The notes under the pieces are model-generated. The model was not told where the DNA came from. It did not search any database and saw only the letters and a program-made list of their open reading frames with translations. The position numbers were made by a program, and so were the translations under genes. This document shows, in pieces, positions 29,720 through 38,466 of a DNA stretch of 64,000 nucleotides. This stretch comes from Roseobacter sp. HKCCD6576-2. Lineage in GTDB: Bacteria > Pseudomonadota > Alphaproteobacteria > Rhodobacterales > Rhodobacteraceae. The stretch's first letter is position 1. Each line of letters starts with the position of its first letter. The stretch lies in assembly GCF_013179285.1 (NCBI RefSeq), contig NZ_WVNW01000005.1, forward strand, positions 215,279 through 279,278, read 5' to 3'.

Positions 29720-29929
29720 TCAGGCCTCCGACTTGGCAGCGTCTGCCGCTTTTTGATTCAGAATGGTTTTCACCCGCGCGGCGCCCCGACGGACCTCGCG
29801 CATACGGGCGGTGTTTTCCAGCGCACCAGTGGCTTGCTGGAAGCGGAGGTTGAAGGCCTCCTTCTTCAGCTGGACGAGCTCCTCACGAAGCTGATCCGGC
29901 GTCTTGTCACGCAGTTCTTGGGCGTTCAT
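29720..29929 (-). CDS. rpmC: 50S ribosomal protein L29
   Basis: A 69-residue protein at the peptide exit. [20 protein letters not shown] and [20 protein letters not shown] give the family. Normally it follows rplP directly; here about 2.7 kb with three non-ribosomal genes separate the two, and rpmC has its own promoter at 30011-30039. Confidence 0.97.
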   Translation of the reverse strand: MNAQELRDKTPDQLREELVQLKKEAFNLRFQQATGALENTARMREVRRGAARVKTILNQKAADAAKSEA

Positions 29930-30010
29930 CGCCTGATCTTCCTTTCAACATCACCAGACGGCCCCGCTCAGGGTCACCGTGATTCTGGTGGAGGTGGTGA
30001 ATGAAGGGTG

Positions 30011-30039
30011 CGTATAGGGCGCAGTGCTTGAATTGGCAA
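30011..30039 (-). promoter_or_regulatory. Promoter for rpmC block
   Basis: TTGCCA, 17 bp and TATACG lie on the minus strand about 80 bp before rpmC, directly after the stop of the unknown gene. It restarts transcription of the S10/spc genes after the insertion. Confidence 0.75.
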
Positions 30040-30046
30040 GAGGTAT

Positions 30047-30733
30047 TCAAGAAGCGAGGCGGCCCTGCTCGACAAGATACATGTCCAACTCTCGCAAGGT
30101 CATTAGACGCCGCTCTTGCACCAGCCCGAACAGGCGTATCTTCGGACAGAAAGTACAGTAGTTTTGTCCAGACACGCGGTGGCCTGCGGCTCGCAGGCCT
30201 TTTGTGGCGAAGCTATCCATGATCGGAAACACGTTTGGTCGATGAAAATGCAAGTACTTTGAGACGAAAGACCTGTGCTCACGGGCTTTCCGTGGCCTGG
30301 TTCGCGCGTTGGAGTCCGATGTGCTTTCAAACCATGAACTCGACCAGCCTCTCAGTTCTTTAACTAACCAACGGTGAACGCGTACAGGCTGTTCTGGATC
30401 CAGTTCAAAGAAGCCTGCAGCGTCCAGAGAACTCAGTCTTTCGTCCAAATTGCTCTTCTTGAGCTGGCGGCCAAGATGTTCGACAAAGCTAGTGCCATCA
30501 TACCAACTTGGTCTGACACCTCGTTCAGGCGACGCTGCATAGATGCGCCCAATTGAAATCAGTTTGCCAGCAATAATCCGACTGTCAGTATGCGAGGGTT
30601 TTTCCGCGCACATGCGATATAACATTTGATTTTCGAAAGTGCCTGCGAGTTCAATCGATTCACCATATTCAGATATCGTGGGATTTTTGCGGAGCAAATC
30701 TGACTCTGCGAAACTAATATCACTCCCACCCAT
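30047..30733 (-). CDS. Unknown AT-rich gene between rplP and rpmC
   Basis: A 228-residue soluble protein that I do not recognise with confidence. The segment SKYLHFHRPNVFPIMDSFA (about residues 160-180) recalls a pattern in some uncharacterised families that precedes a presumed catalytic or nucleotide-binding core (the DUF6308 type has a similar line), but this is from memory. No signal peptide or membrane segment is seen. The 120 bases at 30601-30720 hold 49 G+C (41 percent), well below the neighbours, suggesting recent transfer. It overlaps the 2OG oxygenase gene by 14 bp in another frame, so the two are coupled. The ATG at 30733 has no clear ribosome site. Confidence 0.65.
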   Translation of the reverse strand: MGGSDISFAESDLLRKNPTISEYGESIELAGTFENQMLYRMCAEKPSHTDSRIIAGKLISIGRIYAASPERGVRPSWYDGTSFVEHLGRQLKKSNLDERLSSLDAAGFFELDPEQPVRVHRWLVKELRGWSSSWFESTSDSNARTRPRKAREHRSFVSKYLHFHRPNVFPIMDSFATKGLRAAGHRVSGQNYCTFCPKIRLFGLVQERRLMTLRELDMYLVEQGRLAS

Positions 30734-31343
30734 AATTAAAACTCACACTCACCCGGTCATCCTCCGCCATATTCATCGGCACCTCATGCCGGAGCCAGCT
30801 TTCCCAGAGCAGCACATCCCCCACCGCGGGCGCCACATAGATGAAACTGCGCAACTCCTCGCGTGCCTCTGCCACACGCGTCGGGGCGGCCATCATCATC
30901 GCTGAGCGCGGGTCTTCGAATTTGATCGCGCTGGCACCTTCGGGTACGGCGACATAGGTCGTGCCGCTGATCACCGAATGCGGGTGGATGTGGCTGGTAT
31001 GGATACCGCCCTCGGGCAGGATGTTGATCCAAAGCGAGTCGAGTTTCAGCTTCTTCTCCCCCAGGTCAAACTCCAGATCCTTGGCAAAGGCCTTTACATG
31101 TTTGTCGAGCGTCTTTTTCAGGTCCTTGAAGATCGGAAACCGCCAGGGCAGATCGGCGAGCGAGGCGTAGCTCGTATAGCCTGGATAGCCGTTCTCGACG
31201 CACCAATCCTGCCCCGCCGCGTCATCCTCGGCAATCGACAGGCAAGACGCCTCCAATTCATCTGGGTCGATGGAGGTCTTGCCCAACTCGGACAAGCGGG
31301 CGTGATAGAGGCGGGTCGCGAAGAGGGATTTGATCTGGGACAT
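30720..31343 (-). CDS. Putative 2OG-Fe(II) oxygenase (TIGR02466 type)
   Basis: A 207-residue protein of the putative 2-oxoglutarate/Fe(II) oxygenase family found as TIGR02466 proteins. The metal site is readable: SHIHPH (His118 and His120 region) followed by SGTTYV, and the distal His186 in WLRHEVPMN, with Arg197 in DRVSVSFN placed to bind 2-oxoglutarate. Substrate is unknown; phage and marine bacteria carry many relatives. It lies upstream of the unknown gene in the same orientation and is divergent from speB. Codon use is normal for the window. Confidence 0.82.
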   Translation of the reverse strand: MSQIKSLFATRLYHARLSELGKTSIDPDELEASCLSIAEDDAAGQDWCVENGYPGYTSYASLADLPWRFPIFKDLKKTLDKHVKAFAKDLEFDLGEKKLKLDSLWINILPEGGIHTSHIHPHSVISGTTYVAVPEGASAIKFEDPRSAMMMAAPTRVAEAREELRSFIYVAPAVGDVLLWESWLRHEVPMNMAEDDRVSVSFNYGWE

Positions 31344-31457
31344 GGCGCCTGAATAGCCGAGCCATCACCAATTGGCGAGAGGCGCGAATGCCTTGCTCGA
31401 AAAGGTCGGCAACCCTAACGTTCGGGCTCTGATACGAGGCACCAGAAAGGCGCGGAC

Positions 31458-32441
31458 ATGGCGGATCAACATCTCACCTCGATGATGGACAATCTCTATT
31501 GGTGGGGCATCCCGACGATGTTCCGCTGCCCAAACGCCTCGGCGGAGGGGGCCGATATCGCGCTGGTCGGCGTGCCGCATTCCACCGGCAACGGCACCAC
31601 CGAGCGCGATCAACACCTTGGCCCCCGCGCGCTCAGAAACGTCTCGGCCGTGTCGCGCCGGGTGCATGGGGCCTTCGGGATCGACCCCTGGGCGGCGGCA
31701 AAGATCGTCGATGTCGGCGATGTGCCCCTGCCGCGCGCGAACGATAACGAGGCCTGCATCGCCGACATCACCGCCTTCTACAAAGAGATCGACGCCGCGG
31801 GCGCACGCCCGGTTTCCGTGGGTGGCGATCACTCCATCACCGGCGGCATTGTCCAAGCCCTTGGCCAGGGTCAGATCGCGGACGGTGAGCCGGTTTGCTT
31901 CCTCCATCTCGACGCGCATACAGATGTCTTCACCAAGGTGGATCATTTCCTGGGGGCGAAAAAGTCGGCCGCGCATTGGGGCGCCTATCTGGCCGATCAG
32001 GGTCAGGTTGACCCGCATCACTCGATGCAAATCGGGCTTCGCGGTCATCCGCGCACGCTCGACTGGCTGCAACCGTCTTATGACTATGGCTACAATGTCG
32101 TGACCATGGCCGAGTTCCGCAGCCGTGGCCTGGCGGATGTGGTGGCGCAGATCAAAGAGGTTCTGGCCGGTCGGCCCGTCTATATCACCTTCGATCTAGA
32201 TTGCCTCGACCCGACGATCGCCCCCGGGGTGTCAAACCTGGAACCCGGAGAAAGAGGTTTCGACATCGACGAGGCGGTGGCGCTTTTGCGCGCGGTGCGC
32301 GGCATGAATATCATCGGCGGCGACATTGTCTGCATGATGCCGACGAAAGACAGCCCGAACCAAATCACGGCTCTGACGGCAACGGCGGTGATGTTCGAGA
32401 TGATTTCGATGATCGCTGAGACGACTCAAACGGGCGAATGA
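31458..32441 (+). CDS. speB: Agmatinase/ureohydrolase SpeB family
   Basis: A 327-residue ureohydrolase splitting a guanidino compound (agmatine, or a relative such as guanidinobutyrate) to an amine and urea, with two Mn ions. Metal-binding signatures are SVGGDHSITGG, FLHLDAHTDV and ITFDLDCLDPTIAPGV, all complete. The start has AAAGGCG upstream. It lies on the plus strand against the flow of the ribosomal operon, which makes read-through across this interval unlikely. The exact substrate cannot be fixed from sequence. Confidence 0.9.
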   Translation: MADQHLTSMMDNLYWWGIPTMFRCPNASAEGADIALVGVPHSTGNGTTERDQHLGPRALRNVSAVSRRVHGAFGIDPWAAAKIVDVGDVPLPRANDNEACIADITAFYKEIDAAGARPVSVGGDHSITGGIVQALGQGQIADGEPVCFLHLDAHTDVFTKVDHFLGAKKSAAHWGAYLADQGQVDPHHSMQIGLRGHPRTLDWLQPSYDYGYNVVTMAEFRSRGLADVVAQIKEVLAGRPVYITFDLDCLDPTIAPGVSNLEPGERGFDIDEAVALLRAVRGMNIIGGDIVCMMPTKDSPNQITALTATAVMFEMISMIAETTQTGE

Positions 32442-32479
32442 TCTCGCACAGTGCCGCATTGAGACAGCCAAATTGCCCA

Positions 32480-32522
32480 CAAAAAAGAGATAACCCCCGC
32501 CCAGTTCCGGGACGAGGGTTAC
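32480..32522 (-). terminator. Terminator behind rplP
   Basis: On the minus strand GTAACCCTCG pairs (two wobbles) with CGGGGGTTAT around TCCCGGAACTGGG, followed by CTCTTTTTTG. It lies about 80 bp behind rplP and closes the upstream S10 transcript at the insertion. Confidence 0.75.
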
Positions 32523-32538
32523 CAAATTCTTAACCGGG

Positions 32539-32579
32539 GTGAGGCCCGGACGATTTTTCGAAAATCGCCCACACCTCAC
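32539..32579 (-). other. Long two-part hairpin behind rplP
   Basis: GTGAGG/CCTCAC encloses a perfect CGATTTT-TCG-AAAATCG hairpin, both arms symmetrical with 6-nt internal spacers. It starts 20 bp behind the rplP stop and has no T tract, so it is more likely an RNA stability element than the terminator itself. Confidence 0.55.
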
Positions 32580-32598
32580 GCTGCGGCAAAGCCATCGC

Positions 32599-33012
32599 TT
32601 ACCAGTCTTCGCGAACGACTGTACGGGTTTTCACCGGCAGCTTCATCGCGGCGAGGCGCAGGGCTTCGCGGGCGACGGGCTCCGACACACCGTCGATCTC
32701 GAACATGATCCGACCCGGCTTCACTTTGCAGGCCCAGTAATCGACCGACCCCTTACCTTTACCCATCCGCACTTCGGTGGGCTTGGAGGTCACCGGCACG
32801 TCGGGGAAGATCCGGATCCAGACCCGGCCCTGACGTTTCATGTGACGGGTCATGGCGCGACGGGCGGCTTCGATCTGTCGCGCGGTGACACGCTCAGGCT
32901 GAAGCGCCTTCAAACCATAGGTGCCGAAGGTCAGGTCAGACCCGCCCTTCGCTTCACCCTTGATCCGGCCTTTGAACTGTTTGCGGAACTTTGTGCGCTT
33001 TGGTTGCAGCAT
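32599..33012 (-). CDS. rplP: 50S ribosomal protein L16
   Basis: A 137-residue protein organising the tRNA-binding face of the large subunit. [19 protein letters not shown] and the [20 protein letters not shown] stretch are diagnostic; [20 protein letters not shown] follows. In E. coli an Arg of this protein is hydroxylated by a 2OG oxygenase. It is the last gene of the upstream S10 block, followed by a long hairpin and a terminator. Confidence 0.98.
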   Translation of the reverse strand: MLQPKRTKFRKQFKGRIKGEAKGGSDLTFGTYGLKALQPERVTARQIEAARRAMTRHMKRQGRVWIRIFPDVPVTSKPTEVRMGKGKGSVDYWACKVKPGRIMFEIDGVSEPVAREALRLAAMKLPVKTRTVVREDW

Positions 33013-33024
33013 CTCATCTACTCC

Positions 33025-33729
33025 TTAGCGGTCGCGGCGGGGGCGCGGGCCACCACCTTCCTGGAGCTCCTGGTGCTTACGATCGCGAGCCGACGGGTCG
33101 TGCTCCATGATCTCACCTTTGAAGATCCAGACTTTGATGCCGATGATACCATAGGCGGTTTTGGCTTCCGCGTGCGCGTAGTCGATATCGGCGCGGAGCG
33201 TGTGCAGCGGCACCCGGCCCTCACGATACCATTCGGTCCGCGCGATCTCGGCGCCGCCAAGACGGCCCGCGACATTCACCCGGATCCCGAGCGAGCCCAT
33301 ACGCATCGCGTTCTGAACCGAGCGCTTCATCGCGCGCCGGAACGACACCCGACGCTCAAGCTGCTGCGCGATGCTTTCGGCCACCAACGCGGCGTCCAGC
33401 TCGGGCTTGCGCACCTCGACGATGTTCAAATGCAGCTCGCTCTCGGTCATCGCGGCAAGTTTCCGGCGCAGCGTTTCGATATCCGCGCCTTTCTTACCGA
33501 TGATGACACCCGGGCGCGCTGTGTGGATCGTGACGCGGCACTTGCGGTGCGGACGCTCAATGATCACACGGGACACGCCCGCCTGCTTGCACTCTTCGTT
33601 GATGAATTCGCGCATACGGATGTCTTCCAGCAGAAGATCACCATAATCTTTGGTATCGGCATACCAGCGGCTGTCCCAGGTGCGGTTCACCTGCAGGCGC
33701 ATGCCAATCGGATTGACCTTATGACCCAT
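33025..33729 (-). CDS. rpsC: 30S ribosomal protein S3
   Basis: A 234-residue protein with a KH domain ([19 protein letters not shown]) that helps unwind incoming mRNA. N-terminal [16 protein letters not shown] is typical. The basic tail extends past the core. It overlaps the rplV stop by one base. Confidence 0.98.
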   Translation of the reverse strand: MGHKVNPIGMRLQVNRTWDSRWYADTKDYGDLLLEDIRMREFINEECKQAGVSRVIIERPHRKCRVTIHTARPGVIIGKKGADIETLRRKLAAMTESELHLNIVEVRKPELDAALVAESIAQQLERRVSFRRAMKRSVQNAMRMGSLGIRVNVAGRLGGAEIARTEWYREGRVPLHTLRADIDYAHAEAKTAYGIIGIKVWIFKGEIMEHDPSARDRKHQELQEGGGPRPRRDR

Positions 33730-34109
33730 TACGCTTGCTCCTCGACCTGGCGGACCGTGATGGTCAGCTCGCTGAACGGCTTGATGATGCGGCCAAACCG
33801 GCCCCGAGCCCGCGGACGTCCGCGTTTCAGGGTCAGGTTCTTGCCGACATAGGCTTCGGCAACGACCAACTCATCCACATCCAGGTTATGGTTGTTTTCG
33901 GCATTGGCGATGGCGGACTGAAGGCATTTCTTCACATCCACGGCGATCCGCTTTTTCGAGAAGGTCAGATCGGCCAGAGCCTTCTCCACCTTCTTGCCAC
34001 GGATCATCTGCGCCACAAGGTTCAGCTTCTGCGGGCTCGTGCGCAGCATGCGGGACTTTGCCATCGCTTCATTCTCCGCCACGCGGCGGGGGTTCTTATC
34101 CTTGCTCAT
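33729..34109 (-). CDS. rplV: 50S ribosomal protein L22
   Basis: A 126-residue exit-tunnel protein. [39 protein letters not shown] and [16 protein letters not shown] identify it. It overlaps rpsS by 4 nt. Confidence 0.97.
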   Translation of the reverse strand: MSKDKNPRRVAENEAMAKSRMLRTSPQKLNLVAQMIRGKKVEKALADLTFSKKRIAVDVKKCLQSAIANAENNHNLDVDELVVAEAYVGKNLTLKRGRPRARGRFGRIIKPFSELTITVRQVEEQA

Positions 34110-34384
34110 TTGCGTTTCGCCTTCTTGTCGGCGGCGTGACCGTAATAGGTCCGCGTGGGCGAGTATTCCCCGAACTTCTGACCGATCATCTCTTCGGTGA
34201 CGTTCACGGGGATATGCTTCCGACCGTTATAGACACCAAAGGTGAGGCCCACGAACTGGGGCAGGATGGTGGAGCGGCGCGACCAGATCTTGATGACCTC
34301 CTTGCGGCCGCTCTCGCGGGAGGCTTCGGCCTTCTTGAGGACATAGCTGTCGACAAAAGGACCCTTCCAAACAGAACGCGACAT
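34106..34384 (-). CDS. rpsS: 30S ribosomal protein S19
   Basis: A 92-residue small-subunit head protein. [20 protein letters not shown] and the [20 protein letters not shown] signature are intact. It lies 3 bp behind rplB. Confidence 0.98.
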   Translation of the reverse strand: MSRSVWKGPFVDSYVLKKAEASRESGRKEVIKIWSRRSTILPQFVGLTFGVYNGRKHIPVNVTEEMIGQKFGEYSPTRTYYGHAADKKAKRK

Positions 34385-34387
34385 GCT

Positions 34388-35230
34388 TTAGCGCCCCTTC
34401 TTCTTGGCGTGACGCGAGCGGATGATCAGCTTCGACGACGCTTTGTTCTTGTTCCGGGTCCGGGCCCCTTTGGTGGGCTTGCCCCAAGGCGACACAGGGT
34501 GACGACCGCCAGAGGTCCGGCCTTCACCACCACCATGGGGGTGATCGACGGGGTTCATCACAACACCACGCACAGAGGGGCGGATGCCCTTATGACGGTT
34601 GCGGCCCGCTTTACCGAGGTTCTGGTTCGAGTTGTCGGGGTTCGAGACCGCGCCAACCGTGGCCATGCATTCCTGACGCACCAGACGCAGCTCGCCCGAG
34701 GAGAGCCGGATCTGCGCGTAGCCACCGTCACGACCCACAAACTGGGCATAGGTGCCTGCCGCGCGAGCGATCTGGCCGCCTTTGCCGGGCTTCATCTCGA
34801 TATTGTGGATGATCGTGCCGATCGGCATGCCCGAGAACGGCATCGCGTTGCCCGGCTTGATATCGGCCTTGGCGGACGCGATCACCTTGTCGCCAATCGC
34901 CAGACGCTGCGGCGCCAGGATATAGGCCTGCTCGCCATCTTCATATTTGATCAGGGCGATAAACGCGGTCCGGTTCGGGTCATATTCGATCCGCTCGACG
35001 GTTGCCGCGACATCCATCTTGTTCCGCTTGAAATCGACGATGCGATAAAGGCGTTTCGCCCCACCGCCCTTGCGACGCATCGTGATCCGTCCGGTATTGT
35101 TCCGGCCGCCATTCTTGGTCAAACCCTCGGTGAGGGACTTGACCGGACGACCTTTCCAAAGCTCCGAACGGTCGATCAGCACCAGCCCACGCTGGCCCGG
35201 CGTCGTCGGCTTATACGACTTGAGTGCCAT
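34388..35230 (-). CDS. rplB: 50S ribosomal protein L2
   Basis: A 280-residue protein at the peptidyl transferase centre. [20 protein letters not shown] at the start and [20 protein letters not shown] near the end, with the essential His, are characteristic. It heads the downstream part of the S10 operon: a kinase gene separates it from rplW, and its own promoter lies at 35366-35394. Confidence 0.98.
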   Translation of the reverse strand: MALKSYKPTTPGQRGLVLIDRSELWKGRPVKSLTEGLTKNGGRNNTGRITMRRKGGGAKRLYRIVDFKRNKMDVAATVERIEYDPNRTAFIALIKYEDGEQAYILAPQRLAIGDKVIASAKADIKPGNAMPFSGMPIGTIIHNIEMKPGKGGQIARAAGTYAQFVGRDGGYAQIRLSSGELRLVRQECMATVGAVSNPDNSNQNLGKAGRNRHKGIRPSVRGVVMNPVDHPHGGGEGRTSGGRHPVSPWGKPTKGARTRNKNKASSKLIIRSRHAKKKGR

Positions 35231-35332
35231 GCTTTCTGTCTTCCGTTTGCTTTGCGGGAGGTTGATCCCGTCTCTTGATATATAGGGCCCCGGAGGTCCC
35301 TGAATTTGGAGGTCTTTCGACCAAAAGCAGAA

Positions 35333-35350
35333 CCCCGGACGAATCCGGGG
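35333..35350 (-). other. Leader hairpin before rplB
   Basis: CCCCGGA-TTCG-TCCGGGG on the minus strand forms a 7-bp stem with a stable tetraloop, about 15 bp downstream of the rplB promoter and followed by TTCTGCTTTTGG. It may be an early attenuator, a target of ribosomal-protein control, or the terminator of the kinase gene. Confidence 0.5.
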
Positions 35351-35365
35351 CCTTGCCGATGGGGT

Positions 35366-35394
35366 CTGTTAAGGGATGGTGGGCGAGGGGTCAA
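35366..35394 (-). promoter_or_regulatory. Promoter for rplB block
   Basis: TTGACC, 17 bp and TAACAG on the minus strand lie just behind the kinase stop and about 135 bp before rplB. This would re-initiate transcription of the S10 genes after the insertion. Confidence 0.6.
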
Positions 35395-35407
35395 GTAGAG
35401 AGAGAGG

Positions 35408-36553
35408 CTAAAAAGGGATCTCGTCGTCCATATCCGGATATGTTCTTTCACAGGCTTCGAGCCGCATCTGTAGATTATCGATCACTACGCCTCGCTTCTC
35501 GTCCGATAGCCCACGGAATAAATCGAGAAACCTCTCCAACGTTTGGACCTCGAAGTCGACAGATGTGAAATAGCTGAAGCCTCCTTGCACGAAGACTTGC
35601 AAGAGCTTGTTCGGTGCTGGCAAAACCTCTTCGAGCATCGTCTTCCTGTGCAGTTCCTCAAGTTTGGTAAGGATTCGAGTTGCATCGCGTTCAAACTTGG
35701 CATCCGCCCGTATTGACGCTGCGACTTCCGACAGACCGTTAGAAAAGTCTCTGTAGGACGCGATTTCCTCCTCAGAGAATGCGAGACCTGTAAAGCTTCC
35801 CGTCGTAACTTGCCCCTTCACATGCCAGAAATCCTTGCAACGACTTCCCCGGTCAGGGTCACACATCTTTCCCAATAGTGCCCGGAACTTGAAATCGCTT
35901 AATCCGTATTCCTCTACCGCCAATTGGAACAGCTTGCCAACAAAGTAGACTTCCGTCTGAAAATCATAAATGCCGTCCGCGAACTCAGGTGGTTTTTCGC
36001 ACCACCAATTGAGTGAGATACTCTTTTCATCAGGCTTACCAACCGTTGCTTCCACCCGCTTCCCAAAGCCAAAGTCTATGATTTTGGGAGCACCTTCTTC
36101 GGTCACTAGTATGTTGGCTGGCCGGATGTCTCGGTGCAAAACTCCCCGCTGCTGCAAATGCGCGAAGCCGTCCACTACTTCTTCAAAAACCCTTTCTGCG
36201 CTTGCAGGATTCGACTGTATGAAATCCAGCACCTTCATCCCGGAAACATACTCCATGAGGATATACGAGGTCCCATATTCCTCATAATCGAAGAAGTTAA
36301 AGACTCTAACAACATTAGGATGATTCAACCGAAAGAGGGTTCTTGCTTCGTCGCGGAACCTTAGAAGCAAGTCATCGAATAACTCCTTGTTCTCTTGGCG
36401 TGATACGATCGGCTGATACTTTTTTGCTACGAACTCAGCATCCATGCCGTCATCTCTAAGGCGAACGGTCACACCACATGCACCCGCTCCCAACTCCTCA
36501 ACTATCCGAAATTTCGCTGGCCGATTGAATTCAACCTCACGTTCCTCATTCAT
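35408..36553 (-). CDS. Ser/Thr protein kinase between rplW and rplB
   Basis: A 381-residue Hanks-type kinase. Visible residues are the Gly loop LGAGACGVTV (residues 21-30), the ATP lysine at 44/45, the helix C Glu69, catalytic HRDIRPAN (Asp142, Asn147, with Arg in place of the usual Lys) and DFG at 160-162. The PPE-like and TEVYFVGKLFQ segments complete the C-lobe. About 100 further residues have no known domain; no membrane segment is seen, so it is cytosolic. The start at 36553 has AAGGA upstream. The 120 bases at 36241-36360 hold 52 G+C (43 percent) against 65 percent in a sample of rplC, a sign of transfer. A terminator lies before it and a promoter after it. Its substrate is unknown. Confidence 0.9.
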   Translation of the reverse strand: MNEEREVEFNRPAKFRIVEELGAGACGVTVRLRDDGMDAEFVAKKYQPIVSRQENKELFDDLLLRFRDEARTLFRLNHPNVVRVFNFFDYEEYGTSYILMEYVSGMKVLDFIQSNPASAERVFEEVVDGFAHLQQRGVLHRDIRPANILVTEEGAPKIIDFGFGKRVEATVGKPDEKSISLNWWCEKPPEFADGIYDFQTEVYFVGKLFQLAVEEYGLSDFKFRALLGKMCDPDRGSRCKDFWHVKGQVTTGSFTGLAFSEEEIASYRDFSNGLSEVAASIRADAKFERDATRILTKLEELHRKTMLEEVLPAPNKLLQVFVQGGFSYFTSVDFEVQTLERFLDLFRGLSDEKRGVVIDNLQMRLEACERTYPDMDDEIPF

Positions 36554-36634
36554 ATGGTGGCGATCCTTCAGCGTTTGGCAGCGATTAAGAATAGAACACC
36601 GAAACCTGAGCCGAGCAACCGCAGCGGTTACAGC

Positions 36635-36666
36635 AAAAACCCCGACCGCTCGCGCAGCCGGGGCTT
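36635..36666 (-). terminator. Terminator behind rplW
   Basis: On the minus strand GCCCCG pairs with CGGGGT around a 14-nt loop that can itself fold, followed by TTTTTG. It closes the str/S10 transcript at the kinase insertion. Confidence 0.75.
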
Positions 36667-36691
36667 CAATCTTCACACCTGATCCGGAAAA

Positions 36692-36988
36692 TCAGAGACC
36701 AGTGCTCACATCAATCGTGTTGCCCTCTTCGAGGGTCACATAGGCTTTCTTGACGTCCTTGCGGCGGCCGAGTTGGCCCCGGAACCGCTTGGATTTGCCT
36801 TTGGTGATCGTCGTGTTGACCGCTTTGACCTTCACACCAAAGAGGGTTTCAACCGCCTCTTTGATCTGCGGTTTGTTCGCGTCGATCGCCACTTCGAAGA
36901 CCACGGCGTTCTGTTCGGACGCCATGGTGGCTTTCTCGGTGATGACCGGCTTGCGGATCACGTCGTAATGGGATGCGTCTGCGCTCAT
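36692..36988 (-). CDS. rplW: 50S ribosomal protein L23
   Basis: A 98-residue exit-site protein that docks trigger factor and the signal recognition particle. [20 protein letters not shown] and the C-terminal [20 protein letters not shown] identify it. It overlaps the rplD stop by 4 nt and is followed by a terminator. Confidence 0.97.
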   Translation of the reverse strand: MSADASHYDVIRKPVITEKATMASEQNAVVFEVAIDANKPQIKEAVETLFGVKVKAVNTTITKGKSKRFRGQLGRRKDVKKAYVTLEEGNTIDVSTGL

Positions 36989-37605
36989 TTCAGGCGAGCC
37001 TCCAGTGCTTCGACACCCGCTTTGGTGAGCACCAACGTGTCACGCTTGAGGATGTCATAGACATTTGCGCCCATCGACGGCAGCACATCGAGACCTTCGA
37101 TGTTGCGTGCGGCCATGGCGAAGTTTTCATTCACCTCGGCCCCGTCGATGATCAGCGCGCGTTTCCAGCCCAGGTCTTTGACCTGCTTGGCCAGCGCGCT
37201 GGTCTTGGGTGCGTCCAAATCGGCGTTGTCGATCACGACCAGCGAGCCTTCCGCCATCTTTGCCGAAAGCGCGTGCTTCAGGCCCAGTTTGCGGAACTTC
37301 TTGGTCAGGTCATGGCCGTGGCTGCGGACAACCGGGCCCTTATAGACACCACCGCCGCGGAAGATCGGCGCAGAGCGCGCACCGTGGCGGGCGCCGCCGG
37401 TGCCTTTCTGGCGATAGATCTTCTTGGTCGAATAGCTGACCTCGGACCGGGTCTTGACCTTATGGGTGCCGGCCTGCGCGTTGTTGCGCTGCCAGCGGAC
37501 CACACGGTGCAGAATGTCGGCACGCGGCTCCAGGCCGAAGATGTCTTCGCCCAGATCGACGGAACCGGCTTTCTTGCCGTCCAGTTTGATCACGTCGAGT
37601 TTCAT
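36985..37605 (-). CDS. rplD: 50S ribosomal protein L4
   Basis: A 206-residue exit-tunnel protein; in enterobacteria it autoregulates the S10 operon. The extended loop with [20 protein letters not shown] is visible. It overlaps both rplC and rplW by 4 nt. Confidence 0.97.
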   Translation of the reverse strand: MKLDVIKLDGKKAGSVDLGEDIFGLEPRADILHRVVRWQRNNAQAGTHKVKTRSEVSYSTKKIYRQKGTGGARHGARSAPIFRGGGVYKGPVVRSHGHDLTKKFRKLGLKHALSAKMAEGSLVVIDNADLDAPKTSALAKQVKDLGWKRALIIDGAEVNENFAMAARNIEGLDVLPSMGANVYDILKRDTLVLTKAGVEALEARLK

Positions 37606-38453
37606 TCCTCACCGTCCTTCTTCTCGGCGTCCTCGGCAGGTGCCTCGGTTGCGGTGTCGGCTTCTGCTGCTTCCATCGCGGCCTGTTCCGCTTCTGCGGC
37701 AGCAGCAGCGGCAGCTTCGGCTTCCGCAGCGGCGGCGGCAGCGGCTTCCTCTGCGGCTTTTTCAGCTTCCTCAGCAGCCGATTTCAGCGCGGCAGGCAGA
37801 ATGGCATTCTCAGGGAACGGTTTTTTCACCGCATCCTTGATCGTCACCCAGCCCCCTTTGGAGCCGGGAACGGCGCCTTTGATCATGATCAGGCCACGGT
37901 CTGCATCGGTGCGCACAACCTGCAGGTTCTGCGTCGTCACCTTGGCAGCTCCCATGTGCCCGGCCATTTTCTTGCCTTTGAACACGCGGCCCGGGTCCTG
38001 ACACTGACCGGTCGAACCATGCGAGCGGTGAGAGATCGACACACCGTGAGACGCCCGAAGACCCCCGAAGTTGTGCCGCTTCATCGCGCCGGCGAAGCCT
38101 TTACCGATCGAGGTGCCAGAGACATCCACGAACTGGCCTTCAAAGTAGTGATTGGCGGTGATTTCTTCACCCACGCCGATCAAGTTCTCTGCGGCCACGC
38201 GGAACTCAGCCACCTTGCGCTTCGGCTCCACCTTGGCGGCCGCAAAATGGCCGCGCATCGGGGCGCTTGTGCGTTTGGCCTTGGCCGTGCCAGCGCCAAG
38301 CTGAACGGCCGAATAGCCATCCTTCTCGGGCGTCCGCTGTGCCACCACCTGCAGTTTATCCAGTTGCAGAACGGTCACCGGAACCTGGCGGCCATCCTCC
38401 ATGAACAGGCGGGTCATCCCCACCTTTTTCGCGATCACTCCAGAGCGCAACAT
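37602..38453 (-). CDS. rplC: 50S ribosomal protein L3 with Ala/Glu tail
   Basis: A 283-residue protein near the peptidyl transferase centre. [20 protein letters not shown] at the start and [20 protein letters not shown] are diagnostic. The core ends near residue 220 and is followed by about 60 residues made almost only of Ala and Glu, ending in KKDGEE. Such tails occur in some alphaproteobacterial L3 proteins, with no known function. The start at 38453 is inside a longer frame. Confidence 0.96.
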   Translation of the reverse strand: MLRSGVIAKKVGMTRLFMEDGRQVPVTVLQLDKLQVVAQRTPEKDGYSAVQLGAGTAKAKRTSAPMRGHFAAAKVEPKRKVAEFRVAAENLIGVGEEITANHYFEGQFVDVSGTSIGKGFAGAMKRHNFGGLRASHGVSISHRSHGSTGQCQDPGRVFKGKKMAGHMGAAKVTTQNLQVVRTDADRGLIMIKGAVPGSKGGWVTIKDAVKKPFPENAILPAALKSAAEEAEKAAEEAAAAAAAEAEAAAAAAAEAEQAAMEAAEADTATEAPAEDAEKKDGEE

Positions 38454-38466
38454 ATCCGTCACCCCC

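Noticed and set aside
35408..36676. Longer start for the kinase at 36676
   Set aside because: The added 41 residues are encoded across the rplW terminator and lack a ribosome site; ATG at 36553 has AAGGA upstream.
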